From: Nodosilinea sp. WJT8-NPBG4
GTDB taxonomy: Bacteria; Cyanobacteriota; Cyanobacteriia; Phormidesmidales; Phormidesmidaceae
Reading direction: 5' to 3'
DNA length: 64,000 nt
Assembly (NCBI GenBank): GCA_019359285.1
Contig: JAHHHQ010000025.1
Span: forward strand, 62,001 to 126,000
Every line of letters begins with the position of its first letter. Position 1 is the stretch's first letter. Below the pieces are notes generated by a model, which saw only the letters and a program-made list of their open reading frames with translations, ran no database searches and was not told the DNA's origin. Made by a program: the position numbers and the translations under genes. Positions 53,834 to 63,418 of the stretch are shown piece by piece.

Positions 53834-54562
53834 TTGAAAATCGTACTTGACAACGTTCAAAAGACCTATGGCAAGCGTCAGGTGGTAAACCGGGTCAGCT
53901 TATCCGTGGCCCAGGGCGAAATTGTTGGTCTGCTAGGGCCCAACGGCGCAGGCAAAACCACGACCTTTTATATGGCAACCGGCCTTGAGCGACCCGATGA
54001 AGGCAGGGTTTGCCTTGACCAGATCGATATCACCGACCTGCCTATGCATCAGCGAGCGAGGCTGGGCATTGGCTATTTGGCTCAAGAACCAAGCATTTTT
54101 CGCAATCTGTCGGTGGCCGACAACATTTTGCTGGTAATGCAGCAAACGCGGGTTCCCCCAGAGGAGTATGGCGATCGCCTCCAAGATCTGCTCAAGGAAT
54201 TTCGCCTGGAGAAAGTAGCTAACACCTTGGGTATTCAGGTGTCAGGGGGAGAACGGCGGCGTACAGAGCTGGCCCGCTCCCTAGCCTCTGGCCCCGAAGG
54301 CCCCAGCTTTTTATTCTTGGATGAACCCTTTGCCGGAGTTGACCCTATCGCCGTCAACGAAATTCAAGAGATTGTGGCTAAGCTGCGCGATCGCGACATG
54401 GGCATTCTTATCACTGATCACAACGTGCGCGAAACCCTGCGCATTATCGATCGCGCCTACATCATGAGCGATGGCCAAATTCTGGCCTCGGGCAACGCTG
54501 ACGATCTCTCCAGCAATCCCCTAGTGCGTGAGCACTACCTGGGCAAAGACTTCGCTATTTAG
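53834..54562 (+). CDS. lptB: LPS export ABC ATPase LptB
   Basis: At 242 residues this is the cytosolic ATPase that powers LPS extraction. Walker A is GPNGAGKTT, the signature is VSGGERRRTELARSLA, and Walker B is FLFLDEPFAGVDP. The start is TTG at 53834; no upstream ATG/GTG start is available in frame. LptF follows after 110 nt. Confidence 0.94.
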   Translation: MKIVLDNVQKTYGKRQVVNRVSLSVAQGEIVGLLGPNGAGKTTTFYMATGLERPDEGRVCLDQIDITDLPMHQRARLGIGYLAQEPSIFRNLSVADNILLVMQQTRVPPEEYGDRLQDLLKEFRLEKVANTLGIQVSGGERRRTELARSLASGPEGPSFLFLDEPFAGVDPIAVNEIQEIVAKLRDRDMGILITDHNVRETLRIIDRAYIMSDGQILASGNADDLSSNPLVREHYLGKDFAI

Positions 54563-54672
54563 CTGCCTCACCCTCCGACTGCCTGGTTCTTAACAACTCA
54601 ATGGGCGAAGGGGACTACGCATCCCTAGCCCCATTGCCGATAATGTAGAGTCAGGCCCCTTACCGTTACCCT

Positions 54673-55833
54673 ATGGCTTCAGCTCCTGCTACCTTTAAGC
54701 GCCCCGGCACCCCGCTGCTGACGGTGATGGATCGCTACATCGCCAAAGAGCTGACCATGCCCTTTCTGTTTGGGGTGGGGGCATTCTCTTCTATTGGTAT
54801 ATCCATTGGGGCGCTGTTTGAGCTGATTCGCCGCATCACCGAGTCGGGGCTAGCCATTACCTTGGCGGTGCAAATCTTCGTGCTCAAGCTGCCTGAGTTC
54901 ATTGTGCTGGCCTTTCCAATGTCGACGCTGTTGGCCACCATGATGACCTACAGCCGCTTCTCCAGCGACAGCGAGCTGATTGCCCTGCGGGGGGTGGGGG
55001 TGAGCATTCGCCGCATCATTACCCCTGCCGTGGTGCTCAGCCTGCTGGTGACGGGGCTCACCTTTGTGTTCAACGAGTTGATTACCCCCGCTGCCAACTA
55101 CCGAGCCGCCATCACCCTAGAGCAGGCGCTGAAGTCAGAGCGGCCCCCGTTTCAGGAGCGCAACATCTTTTACCAGGAGTTCCAGCCGGCCAGCGATGAC
55201 CCCGCCGCCCAGGAGCTCAAGCGCCAGTTCTATGCCCGCCGCTTCGACGGCACCACCATGCACGGGTTGACTATCCTCGACTTTTCCCAGAAGGGGCTCA
55301 ATCAGGTGGTCAGCGCTGAGTCAGCCAACTGGGATGTAGAGAGCAACGCCTGGACCTTCTACAACGGCACCATCTACGTGGTTGCCCCCGACGGCTCCTT
55401 CCGCAATATCATTACCTTTGAGACCCAAGAGCTGCAGCTGCCTCGCACGCCCTTAGATTTGGCAGGCCGCACCAAAAACGACACCGAGATGAACATTGCC
55501 GAGGCCACCCAGCAGCTAGAGCTGGTGCGCCAGAGCGGCGACGAAAAGATGATCCGCCGCTGGCAAATTCGAATTATGCAGAAGTACGCCCTGCCCTTCG
55601 TGTGCGTGGTGTTTGGCCTGGTGGGGGCATCCATTGGGGTTCTGCCCCAGCGCACCAGCCGCGCCACCAGCTTTGGCATCAGCATTGTGATTATTTTTGG
55701 CTACTACCTGCTGTCGTTCATTACTAACGCTATGGGCGAGGTAGGAGTGCTATCGCCGTTTCTGTCAGCTTGGCTGCCAACGCTTTTGGGGTTGGCGATT
55801 GGTTTGTATTTGCTATTTCGGGCGTCTAAATAG
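54673..55833 (+). CDS. LptF/LptG family permease (YjgP/YjgQ)
   Basis: The 386-residue protein has six membrane segments, three at the N-terminus (from MDRYIAKELTMPFLFGVGAF) and three at the C-terminus (from LPFVCVVFGLVGASIGVLPQ), around a central periplasmic beta-jelly-roll (about residues 130-270). LptF and LptG form the membrane part of the LPS exporter. Cyanobacteria commonly have one such gene next to lptB. Confidence 0.92.
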   Translation: MASAPATFKRPGTPLLTVMDRYIAKELTMPFLFGVGAFSSIGISIGALFELIRRITESGLAITLAVQIFVLKLPEFIVLAFPMSTLLATMMTYSRFSSDSELIALRGVGVSIRRIITPAVVLSLLVTGLTFVFNELITPAANYRAAITLEQALKSERPPFQERNIFYQEFQPASDDPAAQELKRQFYARRFDGTTMHGLTILDFSQKGLNQVVSAESANWDVESNAWTFYNGTIYVVAPDGSFRNIITFETQELQLPRTPLDLAGRTKNDTEMNIAEATQQLELVRQSGDEKMIRRWQIRIMQKYALPFVCVVFGLVGASIGVLPQRTSRATSFGISIVIIFGYYLLSFITNAMGEVGVLSPFLSAWLPTLLGLAIGLYLLFRASK

Positions 55834-55845
55834 GGTGTAGGGTTC

Positions 55846-55893
55846 AAGGTTTCAGGTATAGGGTTGAAGGCAAGTCCTTACACCTGAAACCTT
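55846..55893. terminator. Inverted repeat between convergent lptF-type and HEAT genes
   Basis: AAGGTTTCAGGT (55846-55857) pairs perfectly with ACCTGAAACCTT (55882-55893) around a 24-nt loop. The surrounding TAGGGTT/CAAGG units resemble STRR repeats. Its convergent location suggests bidirectional termination. Confidence 0.6.
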
Positions 55894-55934
55894 ATACCCT
55901 CCCTTCCTTCACCCCCCATAGTTTAGCCAGCGCC

Positions 55935-56690
55935 TTAGAAGAAAAAACCATCCTGCTCGATTTCTTCGATGGTTTGTAGACCGCGCGTGTCGCCCACCTT
56001 GAGCAGGGCGGTGCGGGCGTCTTCGCGCACGCCCAGATCATCTTCTTCGGCAAAGCTTTCAATCAGGGCATCGATCGCCGTGTGGTAGACCACGTTAGAG
56101 GGCAGCTCGCGACAGAGCTGGCCCACAGTCCAGGCGCAGTTGCTGCGCACCGCTGGGACTGGGTCGCGGCGCAGCCCTTCGATCAGGGGGGGAATGGCGG
56201 CAATTACCGACTCGTAGTTGACCTGAGCCATCTGGGCTAGGGCGCTGGCCGCCCATAACCGCACAGCGGCAATATCGGTGCGTAAGGCTTCGATCAGCGG
56301 CAGCAGCGATCGCGCATCGTGGGCATTGCCCAAGGCCCACACCAGGCCCTTGCGCACATAGCCATTCCAATCGGTGGCCAGCTGGGCAATGATGGGCTCT
56401 ACCGCCGAGCGATCGGGGTTACGACCCAGGGCGTAAGCGGCACTGACCCGCACCAGAGGGCAGGGATCGCTCAGCAGCGTTGTCAGGGGGGCCACCGCCC
56501 GCCCATCTTCTACTTCGCAAAAGGCGCGTGCCGCTAGCATGCGCTGCTGCGGGTCAGCGGCGGTTAGCAGGGGCAGCATCGCCTCGGGGTCGAACTGGGG
56601 AGCTTGTTCCTCGTCTACGGGGCCCAGGGCATCGAGGGGGTCGGCAAACTCCAGGTCGGGGTTTAGGGTGGAGAGATCGTCGTCATACAT
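55935..56690 (-). CDS. HEAT-repeat protein
   Basis: The 251-residue protein has about five PBS-lyase-type HEAT repeats: VAPLTTLLSDPCPLVRVSAA, AVEPIIAQLATDWNGYVRKG, LLPLIEALRTDIAAVRLWAA, and further units. HEAT proteins of this class act as scaffolds, and some (CpcE/F, NblB) process phycobilisomes. There is no lyase or chromophore motif, so I give no specific role. The acidic N-terminus (MYDDDLSTLNPDLEF) is unique to it. Confidence 0.85.
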   Translation of the reverse strand: MYDDDLSTLNPDLEFADPLDALGPVDEEQAPQFDPEAMLPLLTAADPQQRMLAARAFCEVEDGRAVAPLTTLLSDPCPLVRVSAAYALGRNPDRSAVEPIIAQLATDWNGYVRKGLVWALGNAHDARSLLPLIEALRTDIAAVRLWAASALAQMAQVNYESVIAAIPPLIEGLRRDPVPAVRSNCAWTVGQLCRELPSNVVYHTAIDALIESFAEEDDLGVREDARTALLKVGDTRGLQTIEEIEQDGFFF

Positions 56691-57151
56691 AGGGCTACTT
56701 TATCCGGTTACGCGGCACTTTTAGCGCTGGCAAGGGCACTCTGCAAACTTTCGTTAAGCAGGGCAAAGGTCCATAGTCTAAGGGTTGAGGCAGCGGCTTA
56801 AGGATGGCGATCGCCATCAGTCCCAGGGGCTAGCTCTGCCCGGCTAATTTTTTCTGTTCACTATGTAAAAACTATATCGAGCAGACCGCACAGGGGCCTC
56901 TCTAGCCCTAGAAAGGTGAGATAACCTACCTCGGAGCAGGTTCGTCAGATTCAATTTCCGAAGAATATCAGTAGATACCTATAGCCTAAACCAGGCAGCC
57001 GCTAGGATGAAACCATCGGCCTGGGCTGATTGAAGGAGCATTGGCAACGCTTCATCCCGCCTGACAGAGCGCACTTTATCAGGTCATTAATGCCTGTTTA
57101 GCCTGTCCAAATTGAAGCGGCCCCGGCAACGTAATTAGGAGTCTCACAGCT
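56691..57151. other. Intergenic region between divergent HEAT and hypothetical genes
   Basis: This region of about 460 nt must hold promoters for both divergent genes. I see no ORF, tRNA or terminator in it. A GGCGATCGCC palindrome (56806-56815) is a HIP1-type site. Confidence 0.5.
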
Positions 57152-57589
57152 ATGGCATCCCAGGACCAAGTTAGAAATTTTTTAGCCCACTGGTTTCAGC
57201 TGGGTAAACCAATAGTGCTAGCTGAGGGCCGAGGCGAATCTCTACCCGACCCGATTTTTCAAAACGGTCACTATAGCCAAGCTTTTGAAGACTGCTGGCA
57301 CCGCGTCATGGTGACCAGTGGCCAAGACTGCTATCTCAAAGGCACTAGCCAGAGCATTGCGGCGATGCTGTCGCCCGCTTGGGATGTGGCCCCCTGTGCC
57401 CGCTGTGAAATGCCGATTGTTATTCCCACGGCCGGCACGATGACGGAACTCTGCCCCTGCAATGACCTGGACACCTGGCCCAGCACAGAGATTCCCATGC
57501 CCCGAACTGCGGTGGATAACCAGCACCATTTGACGGCGCTGAGGCAGCGGCTAAACATCGTGTCGAGTAAGCCCACCGCTAATCACTAA
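57152..57589 (+). CDS. Hypothetical protein with Cys-rich metal-site-like motif
   Basis: The 145-residue soluble protein starts MASQDQVRNFLAHWFQLGKP. It has a possible zinc-type cluster CARCEMP with CPCNDL 20 residues later. Similar small proteins occur in cyanobacteria, but I do not recognise a function. Its start lies after GGAG with suitable spacing. Convergent with rnz. Confidence 0.75.
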   Translation: MASQDQVRNFLAHWFQLGKPIVLAEGRGESLPDPIFQNGHYSQAFEDCWHRVMVTSGQDCYLKGTSQSIAAMLSPAWDVAPCARCEMPIVIPTAGTMTELCPCNDLDTWPSTEIPMPRTAVDNQHHLTALRQRLNIVSSKPTANH

Positions 57590-57619
57590 AGCTAACTCCT
57601 AGCCAGATCCTTGCTAAAC

Positions 57620-58582
57620 CTAGACGGAGGAGGACGCCAGCACCTTCTCGTCTTGGCGCGGGATGTCGTAGACCAAAAAGTCGTGGGCCAGATTGGTATT
57701 GGGGAAAATGGCCCGCGCCTCTGCCAGTAGGTCGGGCAGTTGAATGTCGTTGCCAGGGGCATAGCGAGGGCTGAAGTGAGTCATGATGAGCTGTTTGGCC
57801 TGGGCGCCGAGAGCAACCTGAGCGGCCATAGTTGAGGTGGAGTGCAGCCGCTGGTAGGCTAAGTCGGCATCGCGGTGGGAGAAGGTGGCCTCGTGGATCA
57901 GTACGTCGGCCTGGGCGGCGAGGGTGACGGCGCGATCGCAATAAATTGTATCGGTACAGTACACCAGCTTGCGCCCCACCAGATCTGGCCCACAGAGGTC
58001 GGCCCCGTGAATGGTACGGCCATCTGCCAGAGTCACCCGCTGCCCCTGCTTTAGCTGACCGTAGATGGGGCCAGAAGGAATGCCCAAGGCTTGGGCTTGT
58101 TTGACGTCGAAGTGACCGGGGCAATCGCGCTCCTCAATGCGATAACCGTAGGCGGGCACCCGGTGCTCTAGCAGGTCGCAGGTCACCCGAAAGTCGTCGT
58201 CCTCAAACACTAGGCCGGGCTCCACGGCGTGAATTTTTATCGGCAGCGAAAAGTGAGTTTGAGAATAGCGGCGGCTGGCTTGCAGGTAGTCGTTGAGGGG
58301 TTTGGGGCCATAGATATCGATGCGCTGCTGCCGGTTGCCCGCTAAGCCACAGCTAGCTAGCAGCCCCATCAGGCCAAAAATGTGGTCGCCGTGCATGTGG
58401 GTAATAAAAATGCGGCGAATCTGGCTCGACTTGAACTCGCTACGCAAAAACTGGTGCTGGGTGCCCTCGCCACAGTCAAACAGCCACACCTCGGCCCGCT
58501 GGGGCAGCCGTAGGGCCACACTCGAGACGTTGCGAGCGCGGGTTGGCACGCCAGAACTGGTACCCAAAAATGTAATCTGCAA
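57620..58582 (-). CDS. rnz: Ribonuclease Z (tRNA 3' processing)
   Basis: About 320 residues from TTG at 58582 ([18 protein letters not shown]), with GAGG eight nt upstream. No ATG gives a family-like N-terminus. Metallo-beta-lactamase motif [15 protein letters not shown] holds the zinc ligands; others lie at [12 protein letters not shown] and IMTHFSPR. It cleaves the 3' trailer of tRNA precursors. The length is normal. Confidence 0.94.
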   Translation of the reverse strand: MQITFLGTSSGVPTRARNVSSVALRLPQRAEVWLFDCGEGTQHQFLRSEFKSSQIRRIFITHMHGDHIFGLMGLLASCGLAGNRQQRIDIYGPKPLNDYLQASRRYSQTHFSLPIKIHAVEPGLVFEDDDFRVTCDLLEHRVPAYGYRIEERDCPGHFDVKQAQALGIPSGPIYGQLKQGQRVTLADGRTIHGADLCGPDLVGRKLVYCTDTIYCDRAVTLAAQADVLIHEATFSHRDADLAYQRLHSTSTMAAQVALGAQAKQLIMTHFSPRYAPGNDIQLPDLLAEARAIFPNTNLAHDFLVYDIPRQDEKVLASSSV

Positions 58583-58776
58583 AGAAACCGCCTCTGGGAA
58601 ACGCAAGGAGCTAGGAGGGCAAGCCCATAGCCCCAGCCTACCCACTTATCTTGCCACGACCCGGAGCGAATGACCGGAGCCAACGGTGGAAACTAAAGCC
58701 GCAGAGTATTATCGACACAGGGTAGTTGTCTTTGCTCAAAGCCACCAAGCAAAGCCGCAGCGATAAGGAGACACCG

Positions 58777-59121
58777 ATGATTTCAATGACTTATTTGCTG
58801 ACGGCGATGCTGACGGGCCTGGGAATGGTCGCCGCAATTCCCGCTATTCAGGCAGCTCCACCGAGCATGCACTACGCGTGGCAGGTCTTAGACATCGATA
58901 CTGCCCAGTGCCTGGCTCAGGCTCGACAAGCGCTAGAATCTCAGGGATTAGAGCCGGTGCAGAACGATGCCACCAGTGTGGCCGGAGGCTCTGAAACGGC
59001 AACGGCGATGTTTGTGTGTCTCGAGAACCCACCAACCACTACCACGGTGATGGTAGTCGTAGCCAGTGACAGCGACGAACAGGCGCTGGCCCTGCGTGAA
59101 GCGCTGAAGCAGGCGTTCTAG
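58777..59121 (+). CDS. Small exported protein
   Basis: About 114 residues from the ATG at 58777, chosen because AAGGAG lies six nt upstream. A signal peptide (MISMTYLLTAMLTGLGMVAA) ends near IQAAP. The mature domain resembles small single-domain cyanobacterial proteins with alternating helix and strand (YAWQVLDIDTAQCLAQARQA). One Cys pair may form a disulfide. Function unknown. It precedes the recombinase gene by 3 nt. Confidence 0.72.
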   Translation: MISMTYLLTAMLTGLGMVAAIPAIQAAPPSMHYAWQVLDIDTAQCLAQARQALESQGLEPVQNDATSVAGGSETATAMFVCLENPPTTTTVMVVVASDSDEQALALREALKQAF

Positions 59122-59124
59122 GTC

Positions 59125-60438
59125 ATGCGCATTGTCGCCTACCGCTATCAAGAGATTGGGGTCTCAACCTCTCTCCCCACTGAAGCCCCTGGGGATGACA
59201 GGTTTGCATCGGTGGAACGGGTTTACACCGATGTAGCGCTGCCGACGGAGCCAGGGTATCGGCCAGAGCGCGATCGCCTGCTAGCCGACCTACAAGCTAA
59301 TCCCGCCGACCAGGTTTTGGTGGACAACCTCGCTACCCTGGGCAACGATCCCGACGATATTCGCTACTGGGTTCAGACACTGACGTCTGCCGGGGCTGAA
59401 ATAGTCTCTCTAAGCAGTGCTGCCATTGATTTAGACAGCATTTTGCAAGGGGCAGACCTGGCCAGCGACCAGCGCCGCCGCCGCCTGCGTGAGGGCCACG
59501 CCCGCAGCCGCTTACAGGCGCTACCGCCCCCGGGCAAGCCGCCCTACGGCTACCGCCGAGGCCAGGGCCGTTACTTAATCGATCGCGCCACAGCCCCGGT
59601 AGTTACTGCCTTCGTCAACGAATTCTTGCTCTACGGCTCGCTGCGGGGAGCCGTGCGGTTCATCGAGGGCAAGTTAGGCAAGCGGATTTCGGTTTCCACC
59701 GGGCGGCGCTGGCTCACTCACCCGGTGTATCGGGGCGACCTGCAATACCAGGATGGCAATGTTTTGCGCGACACCCACGCTGCCATCATCAATCGTGACG
59801 AGGCGGCCCAGATCGATCGCCTGCTGCGCCGCAACCGCCCCCTGCCGCCCCGGACGGCGGGAGCACCGCGATCGCTAGCTGGCCTCGTTACCTGTCAGGA
59901 GTGCGCTCAACCTCTGACCATTTCAAAAACGGCTCCCCGTGGCCAGACCAAAAGCTATCTTTACCTGCGGCCTAGCGGCTGCCCGAAAGCTTCCCGCTGC
60001 CCAGCCATTCCCTACGACGACGCGCTGCACCGCATCGTGAATCAGATCTGTCAGGAGTTGCCCCCAGCGGTAGCTCAATTCACGGCCAGAATTCCCCCCG
60101 GTGCCCCTGCTCCTAGCACCGGTTTGCAGGGTGCGATCGCCGCCAAGGAGGCCGCAATCGCCCAGCTACCTACCCTAGAAGAATCTGGCATTCTGGATGC
60201 TGAAACCGCTGCTTTACGCCGCTACAAGCTGAGGGGCGAAATTTCGGCCCTGCACCAGCAGCTCGCTCAGCTGCCTCCAGTGAACCTGCAAGAGCTGTCT
60301 CAATCGGTGTCGATTCCCCAGTTTTGGCTCGATCTCTCCGAAGCCGAGCGGCGCTTCTTCTTCCGCGAATTCATCCGCGACATTCAGATCGTGCGCGAGG
60401 GTGAAGCTTGGCAGGTGGAATTGGTGCTGGTATTTTGA
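59125..60438 (+). CDS. XisF-like serine recombinase family protein, divergent catalytic domain
   Basis: The 437-residue protein has the order of large serine recombinases: N-terminal resolvase-like domain (about 1-140), recombinase domain (PPPGKPPYGYRRGQGRY, about 145-250), zinc ribbon (CQECAQPL ... CPKASRC, about 260-300) and a coiled-coil tail. However, the N-terminus reads MRIVAYRYQEIGVS, with no clear R-x-S catalytic serine. It follows the small exported protein gene and is not next to any recognisable att site or excision element. Confidence 0.8.
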   Translation: MRIVAYRYQEIGVSTSLPTEAPGDDRFASVERVYTDVALPTEPGYRPERDRLLADLQANPADQVLVDNLATLGNDPDDIRYWVQTLTSAGAEIVSLSSAAIDLDSILQGADLASDQRRRRLREGHARSRLQALPPPGKPPYGYRRGQGRYLIDRATAPVVTAFVNEFLLYGSLRGAVRFIEGKLGKRISVSTGRRWLTHPVYRGDLQYQDGNVLRDTHAAIINRDEAAQIDRLLRRNRPLPPRTAGAPRSLAGLVTCQECAQPLTISKTAPRGQTKSYLYLRPSGCPKASRCPAIPYDDALHRIVNQICQELPPAVAQFTARIPPGAPAPSTGLQGAIAAKEAAIAQLPTLEESGILDAETAALRRYKLRGEISALHQQLAQLPPVNLQELSQSVSIPQFWLDLSEAERRFFFREFIRDIQIVREGEAWQVELVLVF

Positions 60439-60464
60439 GGGGAATGTATTCGATTTAACTTCCG

Positions 60465-60815
60465 TTACAACGGCAAATAAAGCACAGTGCCCTTCCATTC
60501 AGCTGGTTCGCTATAGTCGATCAACAGCAGCAGCTCATCAATGGCTTGGCGTATTGGCATGCGATCATTCACCACAAACATTCCAGCCATTGGCTCTGCT
60601 TTTGTTAGGCGGGCGTAGGCAAAATCTGGCATGGTAGCTCGGTCATGGGTCAGAAGAATACGATTATTCACCGCTGCCCAAGCCAAGATTGCTGCATCGT
60701 CCACCTTTCGCAAGCCAACATCTTGAACTCGAATTAGGTCAAGTCCGGGATTGCGCAAAAACAGCCCGCGAACTACGTCTCCATTGAAGTTTTCGTCGCT
60801 GAGCAAACTTAGCAT
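60465..60815 (-). CDS. DUF5615 PIN-like toxin
   Basis: The 116-residue protein has the DUF5615/Mut7-C-like PIN pattern: LLSDENFNGDVVRGL with acidic residues, then DDAAILAWAAVNNRILLTHD, consistent with a nuclease-type active site. It lies directly after a DUF433 gene and reads in the same direction. The pair is a type II toxin-antitoxin system. Confidence 0.85.
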   Translation of the reverse strand: MLSLLSDENFNGDVVRGLFLRNPGLDLIRVQDVGLRKVDDAAILAWAAVNNRILLTHDRATMPDFAYARLTKAEPMAGMFVVNDRMPIRQAIDELLLLIDYSEPAEWKGTVLYLPL

Positions 60816-60817
60816 GG

Positions 60818-61147
60818 CTACTGATTTTGCTGAGCCAACAAGCGACTGCGAATTGAGCTCAAATCTGGCTGAACGCTGGCAAGCCGTTGCTGAACCACTT
60901 CTGCAAGCTGCTCTCTTTGCTTTAGGTAAGTTTCTACAGCGTCTTGGTGTCTGAGGTAGTAGCCAATCGTGTTGTAGACATCAGATAGCGACAGCGTGGA
61001 GTAGCGTTGAACAATCGATTCCGGCGATGCCCCATCCTGAAACGCTCGAATCACAGTTTCTAGCAACACTCTGGTATGGCCAACGCGCATTGCCCCGGTT
61101 ACATCAGCGTAGAGAGGCGGTGTTTCCTGTTCTACAACAAAGCTCAT
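60818..61147 (-). CDS. DUF433 antitoxin
   Basis: About 109 residues from the ATG at 61147 (MSFVVEQETPPLYADV). It has a winged-helix DUF433 core (VGHTRVLLETVIRAFQDGAS; PESIVQRYSTLSLSDVYNTI). DUF433 proteins are DNA-binding antitoxins of DUF5615 toxins. The longer frame to 61204 would overlap asnS, so the internal ATG is used. Confidence 0.85.
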   Translation of the reverse strand: MSFVVEQETPPLYADVTGAMRVGHTRVLLETVIRAFQDGASPESIVQRYSTLSLSDVYNTIGYYLRHQDAVETYLKQREQLAEVVQQRLASVQPDLSSIRSRLLAQQNQ

Positions 61148-61160
61148 GGCTAAGAAGCTC

Positions 61161-62546
61161 CTAAAACTCAATGCTATCGGGGGTGCGGGGAAAGGGAATG
61201 ACATCGCGGATGTTGCCCATGCCGGTCATAAACTGCACTAAGCGCTCGAAGCCCAAACCAAACCCGGCATGGGGCACGGTGCCAAAGCGGCGCAGGTCCA
61301 GGTACCACCAGTAGGTTTCCGGGTCTAGACCCGCCTTAACGATGCGGCGTTCTAACACATCCAAGCGTTCTTCCCGCTGGGAGCCGCCGATGATCTCACC
61401 CACCTTGGGAGCCAGCACGTCCATTGCCGCCACGGTTTCGCCGCCGTCATTGAGGCGCATGTAGAAGGCTTTGATGCCGGTGGGGTAGTCGGTAACGATC
61501 ACCGGCTTTTTGAACAGGTCCTCTGCCAAGTAGCGCTCGTGCTCCGACTGCAGGTCAATCCCCCACTCGACGGGGAACTCAAATTTTCGGTCTGTCTTTT
61601 CCAGCAGCTTTACCGCGTCGGTGTAGGTAATGCGCTCGAAAGTGTTGTTGATGATGTTGTCGGCGGTAGCTAGCACCGTGTTGTCGATGCGATCGTTGAA
61701 GAAGGTCATATCCTCCGGGCACTGCTCTAGCACCGAGTGGAAGATGTACTTGAGGAATTCTTCGGCCAGATCCATGTTGCCTTTCAAGTCGCAGAAGGCT
61801 TGCTCGGGCTCTACCATCCAAAACTCGGCGAGGTGACGGGAGGTGTTGGAATTCTCGGCCCGAAAGGTGGGGCCAAAGGTGTAGACATCGGTAAAGGCCA
61901 TCGCCATAATTTCGGCCTCGAGCTGGCCGCTGACAGTGAGGTAGGCGGGTTTGCCAAAGAAATCCTGGCTGTAGTCCACCGCGCCGGTCTTATCCTTGGG
62001 CGGATTAGCTAGATCTAACCCCGTAACAGCAAACATTTCGCCAGCGCCCTCGCAGTCGCTGGCGGTAATGATGGGGGTGTGAATCCACAAAAAGCTGCGC
62101 TCATTGAAGAACTGATGAATTGCCTGGGCGCAGGCATTGCGGACCCGAAAAACTGCGCTGAGGGTATTGGTGCGTGACCTGAGGTGCCCTAGCGTCCGCA
62201 AATACTCAAAGGAATGCCGCTTTTTCTGCAGCGGATAGGTCTCTCCATCCGCCGTGCCAAAGACCGTAATGGTTTCGCCCTGCAGTTCCACGCGCTGACC
62301 TTTGCCGGGTGATTCCACCAGAGCGCCGCTAATTTCTACTGATGACCCAGTGGTGAGATCTTTGACGACGGTGTCGTAGCCCGCTAGGTCGGCATTGAGC
62401 ACTACCTGCAAGCCTGCCATCGACGAGCCATCGTTGACATCCACAAAGGTGACGCCCTTGGCCTCACGCTTGGTGCGCACCCAGCCTTGGATGGTGGTGC
62501 TCTGACCCGGTTCGCCTTTGTGCAGAATGTCTCGAATGCGCGGCAT
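61161..62546 (-). CDS. asnS: Asparaginyl-tRNA synthetase
   Basis: The 461-residue class II synthetase has an N-terminal OB-fold ([20 protein letters not shown]) and class II motifs: [32 protein letters not shown] (motif 2) and [20 protein letters not shown] (motif 3). The C-terminus [10 protein letters not shown] is typical of AsnRS. It charges tRNA-Asn. Confidence 0.96.
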   Translation of the reverse strand: MPRIRDILHKGEPGQSTTIQGWVRTKREAKGVTFVDVNDGSSMAGLQVVLNADLAGYDTVVKDLTTGSSVEISGALVESPGKGQRVELQGETITVFGTADGETYPLQKKRHSFEYLRTLGHLRSRTNTLSAVFRVRNACAQAIHQFFNERSFLWIHTPIITASDCEGAGEMFAVTGLDLANPPKDKTGAVDYSQDFFGKPAYLTVSGQLEAEIMAMAFTDVYTFGPTFRAENSNTSRHLAEFWMVEPEQAFCDLKGNMDLAEEFLKYIFHSVLEQCPEDMTFFNDRIDNTVLATADNIINNTFERITYTDAVKLLEKTDRKFEFPVEWGIDLQSEHERYLAEDLFKKPVIVTDYPTGIKAFYMRLNDGGETVAAMDVLAPKVGEIIGGSQREERLDVLERRIVKAGLDPETYWWYLDLRRFGTVPHAGFGLGFERLVQFMTGMGNIRDVIPFPRTPDSIEF

Positions 62547-63418
62547 AGTCGTGCTCGGTCTGTAGTGGGTTTACACAGAATGTTAACTATTCTGACCTAG
62601 AGCGGTGCTGAACGGGGACCTGGGGCCGAATCCTCTTTGGTGAGCCTCGATTCATTGGGTCACCACCGTAACGCCTTCAGCAGTGCTGCGTTAACGCTCC
62701 TAACCCGTCACCTGGGTTGAATAAGGGGGCTCAAGCCTCAACTTGGAGTTTGTCCCCAACTAACGTTGCGATTGGGCCTCAATCTTTAGGTGACTTGAAT
62801 TGATTGACAAATGTATTCGTAGCTACAAAAGCCCTCCAGGCTTTACCTCTACTATCCATAATGCAAATTTCTACGGGTTTCTTTAAAAGCGATCGCCGGC
62901 AAAACCCAAAGACTGAAATGATGTTGCTCTGGTAGTTTTCAGAGCGATATTAACTAGCTAGAAAAATGCGCTTTTTGGAGCTGGTTCGATTTAAACACTG
63001 AGGGTTTTATCTCTCCAATGTCTGCTTAGGGTGACGGTGTTAGATATGGGTTAAAAACATTGCCTGGGCCCATGAGCCATCTGCCCTTGGCATTTTGGGT
63101 ACTTCACGCTTGTCTGAGAGGTTTGTTTTGGCCGCTAGGCGATCGGCATTGTAGACAGAAACTTCCCGCTACGGGGTTGCCGGTTTCTGTTTCGGCAATG
63201 CGATTTTCCCCAAAGATGCCTAGCCGTCAAGCCTCTCAGACTTTTCTAGTGCGGGAAGCGATCGCGATGACCCGTCAGAGTCGGTCTTTGACCATCGCTC
63301 CAGGAGCCAATTTTATCCACCACGGTTTCCAGGACGGGCTTTTCTGATACTTGTGGCCTTAAAGTTGCCCCGCGCCAGTGACAGCTTTGCTTAATTTCCA
63401 TTTAACTAGGAGACTTCT
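62547..63418. other. Long intergenic region between divergent asnS and glnN
   Basis: This 872-nt region has no supported gene. It holds promoters for both genes, a hairpin GCTCTG / CAGAGC near 62919-62944, and a 130-nt imperfect hairpin (63112-63241) described separately. I did not find a convincing GTA-N8-TAC NtcA site, although glnN is often NtcA-controlled. Confidence 0.6.
63112..63241. repeat. 130-nt imperfect hairpin upstream of glnN
   Basis: GTCTGAGAGGTTTG (63112-63125) pairs with CAAGCCTCTCAGAC (63228-63241) over 14 positions with one G-U. Inside are GCTAGGC / GCCTAGC (63134-63140, 63218-63224), GCATTG / CAATGC (63146-63151, 63196-63201) and ACAGAAAC / GTTTCTGT (63155-63162, 63183-63190). 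TTTT follows the outer arm. It could be a leader RNA, small RNA, or MITE-like element. Confidence 0.65.

Noticed and set aside
62981..62995. GGTTCGATT resembling a tRNA T-loop
   Set aside because: No acceptor, D or anticodon stem could be built around it.
63060..63347. 95-codon open frame between asnS and glnN
   Set aside because: It spans a 130-nt imperfect hairpin, lacks a convincing ribosome site and family resemblance, so it is more likely a shadow of the structured element.
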